Origin: Hemileia vastatrix
Taxonomy: Eukaryota > Basidiomycota > Pucciniomycetes > Pucciniales > Zaghouaniaceae
Direction of reading: 5' to 3'
Assembly: GCA_030280995.1 (NCBI GenBank)
Contig: JASXTE010000001.1
Span: 27,852,106 to 27,916,105, forward strand
DNA length: 64,000 nucleotides
Positions 57,339 to 64,000 of this stretch are shown here, in pieces (position 1 is the first letter of the stretch; every line of letters begins with the position of its first letter). A program made the translations under genes and the position numbers. The notes beneath the pieces were generated by a model. The model did not search any database, had not been told where the DNA came from, and was given only the letters and a program-made list of their open reading frames with translations.

Positions 57339-57950
57339 TTTTTTGATCTGAAAAAAAAATTAATTGTCAATAAAATTTTAACTCAAATTTTTTTTAAAAA
57401 AAATTCCTACCTAATAATAAAAAAAGCTGTTTTTTTATTTTAAAAATAAAATTGAAAAAAAAAACAAAAAATCAGTAAAAATTTTTCCAAAAAAAAAATT
57501 TATAAAAAAAAACCTGAGGTTTTATTTTAAAAAACACAATCAAAGCAAAATCCTATTAAAAAAAATTAATAATTAAATTCATTCAAAAAGAAAATTTCAG
57601 TAAAAATTAAATCACAAAAAAAAAAAATTTAAAAAAAAAATTAAAAGTGAACCTGAAGATTGGTTATTAAAAACCTTCTCACAAGATCATGAAAAAAAAA
57701 AAAAATCAGTAAAATCAAAATAAAAAATAAAAAAATTATTTAAAAAAAATCAAAATCACAAAAATTAATTATAGAAAAAATAAAAATAAAATTATAAACC
57801 TTTTTTGTTTTGTAAATAAGAGGGACAGTCCTTATCAGAAAGAATTTTTTTTTTTCTATATTACTGCAAAAAAAATAAAAAAAATAATCAAAATTACAAA
57901 CAAAAATTTGTTAGTATCTTTATTTGAAAGTTGGTAACCCATCTTTATCT
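57339..57950. other. A-rich low-complexity upstream region
   Basis: Poly-A-rich DNA (AAAAAAATT type) lies upstream of the Tet-like gene. No gene seen. Confidence 0.6.
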
Positions 57951-57954
57951 CCCA

Positions 57955-58780
57955 TAAATGTCCCCTTTTCCCCCTCAAATGCTCTCCTTGCCTGCCTCAA
58001 AATCCCCCTGAAATACCCCCCTTTCCCCCCTCTTTAGGTCCCTCATCACCCTCCTTCCCCCCTCTTTAGCTGCCTCAAACCCCCCCCATTCCCCCCTCTT
58101 TAGCTGCCTCAAACCCCCCCCATTCCCCTCACCTTAGGCGCCTCAACCCCCCCCCCATTCCCCTCACCTTAGGCGCCTCAAACCCCCCCCCATTCCCCTC
58201 TCCTTAGGCGCCTCAAACCCCCCCATTCCCCTCTCTTTAGGCACCTCAAACCCCCCCTTCCAATCACCTTACCCCCTCCCAAACCTTTACCACTTTCTCT
58301 ACCCCCCCCCCCCACCTCCTTGTTAACGAACGATCTGTAACGATCGTTCATTAATAAACAGGGGGGGGGGGGGGGGTAGAGGAGGATGTAACGATTGGGT
58401 AGGGGGGTAAAGTGAGTAGAAGGGGGGGAAGGGGGGGTGTTTGAGGCGCCTAAAGAGAGGGAAAGGGGGGGTTTGATGTGGGTAAATAGAGGTGAAGGGC
58501 GGGGTTTGAGGCGGCAAAAGAGAGGTGAAGGGGGGGGGGTTTGAGGGACATAAAGAGAGGGGAAGGGGGGTGTATTGAAGCACCTAAAAAGAGGGGAAGG
58601 GGGGTGATGAGGGACCTAAAGAGGGGGGAAAGGGGGGATTTGAGGCAGCTAAAAAGGGGGTAAAAAGGGGGTCAGAGACAGGTAAAGAGAGGGAAGAAGG
58701 GGGGCCTTGAGGATGATAAAGAGAGGTGAAGGAGAGAAAAAAAAACAAAAAAAAAAGAGAAAAAAGAGAAAAAAGCAAAA
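57955..58780. repeat. Large C-rich/G-rich inverted minisatellite with central hairpin
   Basis: 57955-58320 holds C-rich units (TTAGGCGCCTCAAACCCCC, about 30-36 bases) and 58360-58780 the complementary G-rich units (TTTGAGGCGCCTAAAGAG). At the centre GAACGATC (58328-58335) pairs with GATCGTTC (58342-58349). Long G runs (up to about 16) allow quadruplexes. It lies between the Tet-like gene and the transposase. Confidence 0.85.
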
Positions 58781-59234
58781 CAAAAATTAGTTTACCCTAG
58801 AAAAAAAATAAAAGAAGCACTTACAAAAAAAACAAAAAAACCAAAAAAAAACCAAAAAAAAAGCAAAAAAAAGCAAAAAAAAAAAAATCATGATTAGCAA
58901 ATAAAAAACCATGAAAAAAGAAAAAAAATGACCTACCTGGTGAGTTGAGTTGAGAAAATAAATGCAACCAAAATATTTGAGGGATGTTTGAGGAGAGGAT
59001 GAAAAGGATATGAGTGATGAATGAAAAAAAAAATCACTGAAAAAATATGCGATATAAGAAAATATGCGATTTCATGTTGAGGAAGTGAAAGAAAACCAAT
59101 GAGCCATCCAAAAAAAAGATATTCACCATAAATTCAAAAAAAAAATGAATATGCAACAAACCAAAATACAAAACCAAGTGATTAAAGTACACAAAGAGGA
59201 CATTTGGAAAGTATGAAAACATAAAAATTAAAAA
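58781..59234. other. Spacer, no gene seen
   Basis: A-rich homopolymer stretches, then the 3' flank of the transposase. A 62-residue frame at 59034-59222 is rejected as composition-driven. Confidence 0.5.
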
Positions 59235-60545
59235 TTAAAAGGGTGAAGAGAAATGTTGGAGAGTAATTAGCATTATAATGGGGCGTATGCCGGTTGATTG
59301 AATGATTTGTGAATCAAGGGAGGGGAGTGCCAGTGGTGGTTCAGGATCCTCTTCTTCATAAAGATCATTCCACTCATCCTTTAAATCAGCTAGAATATTG
59401 TGGAGTATTACACAAGTCAAGATCCAATGATTTGCAGTTTTGATCTCCAATTTTTTTTGAAATTGGATTCTGAGCTCCCGAAGACTAGAAAATCGTCCCT
59501 TTAAAATACCTATAGCATGTTCAATTTGTACTCTTCATTGTGCAAGGTGATAATTAAAGGCAGTTTTGGGGTCATTTTCTGAAGTTGCACCACGGAAAGC
59601 AGGTATAATGTACTTTCCACTTGCATATGCTGAGTCTGCAAGGAGGTACTGAGATTCGTCAAAGTATGATTCAGGGGATTGAGAAATCCTCATTCTTTGG
59701 AAGACGGAAGAGTCATGAAATGATCCAGGGCAGCCACTGTGAAAAGCAATAAATTTTTTATTGACATCGCATACAAGTTGAACGGCAATAAAGTATCTAG
59801 AAAGAAGATAAAAAGTTAGATTGTGAAAGATGAGAACTTGGAGAAGATTTTGAAGAAACCTTTTTTTGCGATCAAAATAATGGTTGCCATCATGAGCAGG
59901 CTTTTGACTCAAAGGGATGGTTGTGCCATCAACAAAACCTATACAGCCAGGGAAACCTTCAGCTTGCATTAATTGAGAGGATTCAAGTCGCTGTTCTGGA
60001 GTTGGCCAAGCAAGAGTTTGAGACTTGAGGGAAAGGATAGCAATCATACAGCGCTTGGTGTATAATATCACGGTACTATATCCTATGTTAAAGAGATTAT
60101 CCAAACGTCTTACGGCAGCACCATTTCCATTTGAGCCAAAGTGACATAGAGCAACAGCAAGTTGGATGGCAGGATTACGCTGTTTGTTATGAGAATTGTT
60201 ATGGAAGATAGGATGATCGGAGATGAGTTGATAAAGTTTGAAGAAAGAATCGGGAGAAGTTCTAAAAAGTTGTGTGAAGTTTAAATGAGGAATGTTGAGA
60301 ATGCAGGCCAGATCATATCGGGGATCATGATAAAGATTTGGCCCCCTGGTGATGATGTAACGCTTTTTGGAAAGAAAACACATATAAGCTAAAGAATCTT
60401 CCAAATCAGAGTCAGATTTATAGTAAAGAACTAAAAGAAAAGTAATAGCATTCATTGTTGAGTGAAGTAGCTTCCTAGTAGAGAGGTTTTTCATTGTTGC
60501 CGGTGGAAGGGTTATGTGATGAGGGAAGTGGGAATTCACCGCCAA
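59235..60545 (-). pseudogene. PIF/Harbinger DDE transposase with one internal stop
   Basis: One frame from ATG 60545 to the stop at 59235-59237, with a 63-nt in-frame intron-like segment (59859-59797, GTTTCT..TTTCTAG) that splits the D-R-K-K-R / Y-F-I-A-V-Q block. A single TGA lies at 59535-59537. Catalytic D206 (G-F-V-D-G-T) and D304 (L-A-D-S-A-Y, numbering with the intron kept) are present. The catalytic Glu (V-Q-I-E-H-A) lies just after the stop, so a terminated protein would lack it. TGA can come from CGA by one C-to-T change. Length (about 415 residues if joined) is normal for the family. The transposase cuts and pastes the element with the SANT-like partner. Confidence 0.88.
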
Positions 60546-60758
60546 ATGTGTAGTTGGGGTGTGTAGATAGAAAAAAAACTTAAGTGTTTGCCTCCAAAAT
60601 TAAGTAGCATAGAGTGAGGAAATACTTAAGGATGGCATCAGCAATTATAAGTCATGTGACTTTCTTAAAAATCCATCATGTATGAGAAGAGTTTGGGATC
60701 AGGAAGTAGGAATGGAAATTGGGGTATAAGAGGCGGGATAATGCATTATCGTGGATTT
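60546..60758. other. Right part of Harbinger element, transposase leader
   Basis: Non-coding leader of the transposase gene; no clear TATA box recognised. Confidence 0.5.
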
Positions 60759-60790
60759 CTTATCCACTAGCCCTGGGGCTAGTGGATAAG
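60759..60790. repeat. Perfect 15-bp hairpin near right end of Harbinger element
   Basis: CTTATCCACTAGCCC and its exact inverted copy are separated by two bases, about 85 bases from the right end. A diverged relative occurs at 6893-6925. Confidence 0.8.
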
Positions 60791-60877
60791 AATCTTCCGC
60801 AATTAATAATGTCTGATCCCAGGAAAAAAAATTCCTGATCCCTAATTGCGGATTCCTGAACATTGATACCCCCTAAT

Positions 60878-61344
60878 GATTAATTTGTTTGATAGAACTA
60901 CAATGATCTTTGAATTAAATTATTGTATCCAAATAATGATTTACAGAAAATTGCGTTTAAATGTTTTAACTTTTTGCTTGATATTTTTTTATGATTACTA
61001 TACATACATAAATAAGTACCTGTAATAACTATGAATTTAAGAAATTGAATAAGTAAGAACTCTTAAAATATGTACCATTATCAATTCAGTAAAGAAATAA
61101 ACCAATTGAGTCCTTTTATTTTACTACACTATTTTAACTCTAATGTCTATCCAAGTTTTTACATCAATATATAACTTATTTTTTTATTGAAATTAGATTT
61201 AGCTACAAATTAAATCTGTTGTACAACTGTGTTTAAAGCAATGTTAAACTATAAGAAAAAATTGAATTTTAAAAAAATTTATATTACATTTTTAATTAAA
61301 AAATTAAGTGTATTTTTATATCAAAAAGTTTCAAATTGAATAAT
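60878..61344. other. AT-rich intergenic DNA, no gene seen
   Basis: No coding or repeat features recognised. Confidence 0.6.
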
Positions 61345-61347
61345 TTT

Positions 61348-61608
61348 CACCACACAATATGGGGGGCGGACTTGCTAGCAAGTCCGCAACCTTGGACCCA
61401 AACTCACCATAGATTGAACACACATTGAGCTATTGATAAAGGAACCATACAATCAGGGATGAACACCACTCAGCAGAACAGTTTTAGGTGGGTGTTCAAG
61501 TAGAGTTCAGTATGGGTTCAGTATGAGTTCAGTCTGAGTTCCATCTGAGTTCCATCTGAGTTCAGGTTGAGGACTTGCTAGCAAGTCCACCCCCTATATT
61601 GCGTAGTG
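61348..61608. mobile_element. CACTA-type MITE, copy 3 (TSD TTT)
   Basis: A 261-bp copy with ends CACCACACAATATGGGG and, inverted, CACTACGCAATATAGGGG. TTT lies at 61345-61347 and 61609-61611. Both ends hold the 16-bp palindrome GACTTGCTAGCAAGTC. The internal array has six units of GAGTTCAGTAT/GAGTTCCATCT type, the longest of the three copies. Confidence 0.88.
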
Positions 61609-61611
61609 TTT

Positions 61612-64000
61612 CAGTTCCAAAAATAAATAGAGGTGATTTATAATTTTGAAAAAATATTATTTAAAAATTGATTGTAATTCTATTTTCTTTTATTATGATA
61701 TGAATTTTTTTTCTGTATGATAGGTTAAGAAAATTAATAAGATCAAGCCTCACAAATTTTAAGATTTATAAAAGATAGCAGATCTTCTGTTTAAGTTTAA
61801 AAATATTTAAAGATGGATTTTTTGTTAAATAAAAATTTTTGAGGTGCTTCTTATTATCTTCTTTTTTTAGATTTATATATATAAGCTCAAGTGAATCCCA
61901 AAATATAACCTGGGTAATTTTTCATAAAAGGGAATAAATATTGTTACATAAATTGATATTATTATACAAGAAAATTATACACCTAATTTTTTGTTAAAAT
62001 AGTTACTGAAGATATGAGAGATTTACTTTTTAAATTAATTTTCACCAACATGAATTAATACTGTTATATATTTTCCATAATGCAAATTACTATAAATATT
62101 AATATTGTCTTTTTACAAATAAAACTTCATATTGATTTTATATCATATACTTTTACATTGGATAGCACCATAATATAATGTTAACCTATCAGTGTAAGTA
62201 TCATATCTTTAATAAATGATTGATAAATCCTTAAGATATATAATTTTACTTGAGAATAAGTTTTTAATTTTGAGTTATGTATTAATTCTGATAATTCATT
62301 TTTCTAGAAATTATAAGTGTATACCTGAGCCATTTTATTTAATTATATTCGAACACCATGAAATTGAAGTATTATGTCTATTAATTTTGAATATGCAGTA
62401 AGTTTTATATCAACCAAAATTTAATGTTTTTAATGCTATTCTTTTCTCATAGGGATATTTAAAAATACCTATTGTATATCTTGTAAAAAATAAACTTTGT
62501 ATAGTAGATCTTCAATGAGAAACTGATAGAATGATAAAAAACACCACTTCAACCTAATTCAGAGAGTTATTGAAAAAAATAAAGTCTAAAATTAAATTTT
62601 TAAACCCTCTTTTCAAACCAGAATTTTTTTTAAATGTGTGATTTATATTGGCTGGTGAAAATTTGTATAATCCCAAAAAATAATATTCAAGTACACTTTA
62701 GATTTAGAATTACATTTTGAAGAATTTTATATTTTTATATTTAATTTATCTTTAAGATTTTATTTTATTTTATATGTTTTTTTCATTTAAAAATTTACTG
62801 AGCAGTGATAAATTTTTCAATTCATGAAATAACTCTACCAACTCATAATATTCTTATGAAAAGGTGATAAAATCTATCACAAAAAATTCCATAATTTCAG
62901 CTATGTATTTCTTTTAATAAGTTTATCATATGAAGTTCTTAGTATTTGAGGAATATATAGAACTTTGAAAGGAAAAAATTAATTTTATTTAACTTTTAAT
63001 CATCATTTTGAATTTAAAAATCTCAAAAACTGGATTAAACTCCACCATCATTAGAATTTGACTTCCCTCAAGAAATATATCCTAAAAATAATTAAAATAA
63101 TAGTTCTTAGTATAAAGAAAGTGTGAGACTGCTATATTGAGTCAGAAATCAGGAGAATACACATTACTATATTTGAACTCTTTAGATGTGTCTATTTTTC
63201 ACTGCATTCTAGGATATAAAACTTATGAATTTTGATGGTTCAATGGGTTTTTTAGATTACTTAATTTAAATGAAAATAATTATAATGCATAATAAAAAAT
63301 TATAAATTTAAATCAAAGATAAAATCAGTTTATACTGTCCAAACATAAAAAGAAAGTTTCAAATTCTGAGTTGACAGGAGTTTTCAAAAAAATCAGTCAC
63401 TGATTGTGTTTTATATTTTTTCCAAAATAATTAATGAAATAATTAAGCAGATTAAAAGTGTTATCTTTGTAATGAAAAATACAATCTTTAATCCTTTTAT
63501 TTATCAATTTCAATGTGAAATTAAAATTTAATTATGTTTCACTTAAAAATACTGCAAATTAACCTGATTCTTAACCTCTCCTTATTTTTTTTCTATTAAT
63601 TGTGCATTAAAACCTCACTATCCTTTCAGTAAAAATTCATCCATCTTTGTAAAAGAGTGCAGAATGAGTTCAAAGTAAAGCTCAGTATAAGCTCAGTATG
63701 GTCTCAGTCTGAGTTCCACCTGACTTCAAGTTGAAGACTTTCTGTAAAGTCCCCCCCAAATATTGTATGGTTCATGCACTATTTCATTAAAACCATCAAT
63801 ATTTGTGCCTTTAATTCACTACCACACTTGAATTTGCCTATTTAGTCAGGAATTTACTTGTGAAAGTGCCTTCCAAGAGACTTAATTCAGTTAAACATCA
63901 TCTCACACCTTTTTTTGCAATTCTCAGAGGTTTCTCAGTCAATTTTGGTCATTTATGGATGGGGATTTCATGTAGTAATTTCAAATAATTAAACCCATCA
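61612..64000. other. AT-rich intergenic DNA with MITE relic
   Basis: No gene supported. At about 63655-63775 there is a right-half relic of the CACTA MITE (GTTCAAAGTAAAGCTCAG array, then GACTTTCTGTAAAGTCC in place of the palindrome, then AATATTGTATGG). Confidence 0.6.

Larger units (their letters stand above)
53486..60874. mobile_element. PIF/Harbinger DNA transposon carrying a Tet-like dioxygenase gene
   Basis: Terminal inverted repeats read AGGGGGTATCAATGTT at the left and its complement at the right (AACATTGATACCCCCT), followed inward by ATCCGCAATTA in both. The 3-bp duplication AAT is at 53483-53485 and 60875-60877. Cargo: a plus-strand SANT-like gene (53837-55240), a minus-strand Tet-like dioxygenase gene (56131-57338) and a minus-strand DDE transposase with one stop (59235-60545). 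Between them are tandem repeats and a large C-rich/G-rich inverted repeat. Transposase plus SANT partner plus 3-bp duplication define the superfamily; the third gene is extra. Confidence 0.9.

Noticed and set aside
58323..58778. Pro-rich minus-strand open frames
   Set aside because: Produced by the C-rich/G-rich minisatellite composition.
62216..62401. 61-residue frame
   Set aside because: AT-rich chance frame, no features.

Overview
The window looks like a repeat-dense, AT-rich stretch of a basidiomycete genome, most likely a rust fungus (Pucciniales). This rests on recalled resemblance of the gag/pol proteins, the chromodomain Gypsy polyprotein, the Tc1/IS630 transposase and the SANT-like Harbinger partner to rust families. 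It is inference, not a database result. Short introns (51-81 nt) with GT..AG ends fit a fungus. Almost everything recognisable is a mobile element or a remnant of one; the one likely non-transposon gene encodes a candidate secreted protein.

Layout. 1-5714: the 5' part of a minus-strand Ty3/Gypsy element (called family A here), running off the left edge. 5715-15600: non-coding AT-rich DNA with a minisatellite, a solo LTR with target duplication, an LTR fragment, a CACTA-type MITE and a tandem satellite. 15631-20594: a Copia remnant abutting a second, truncated family A copy. 21850-43566: an outer chromodomain Gypsy element (family B) with 5-bp target duplication. Nested inside it, at 22886-36143, is a complete Gypsy element of another lineage (family C) with near-identical LTRs. 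43567-46900: a Tc1/IS630 transposase pseudogene, tandem repeats and two inverted-repeat structures. 46909-48228: the secreted-protein gene. 48262-53482: a truncated dioxygenase-gene copy, a second CACTA MITE, an LTR fragment and strand-asymmetric DNA. 53486-60874: a 7.4-kb PIF/Harbinger transposon with terminal inverted repeats and 3-bp target duplication. 60875-64000: AT-rich DNA with a third CACTA MITE.

Main biology. (1) The Harbinger element carries, between its SANT-like gene and its DDE transposase, a spliced gene for a Tet/JBP-like 2OG-Fe(II) dioxygenase. (2) Both Gypsy families B and C carry spliced, antisense Cys-rich (CxxC-x6-C twice) genes between pol and the 3' LTR. Element C is inserted inside the antisense gene of element B, and the frame closes exactly across the target duplication. 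(3) Families A and C each carry many copies of a short hairpin motif whose stem bases change in a compensatory way. (4) Nonsense codons in element B are mostly TGA where CGA is expected, and LTR pairs differ largely at CpG, pointing to methylcytosine decay; this is notable next to a Tet-like gene. (5) Elements B and C show standard -1 frameshift heptamers, B looks self-primed, and C has a tRNA-Lys type primer site.
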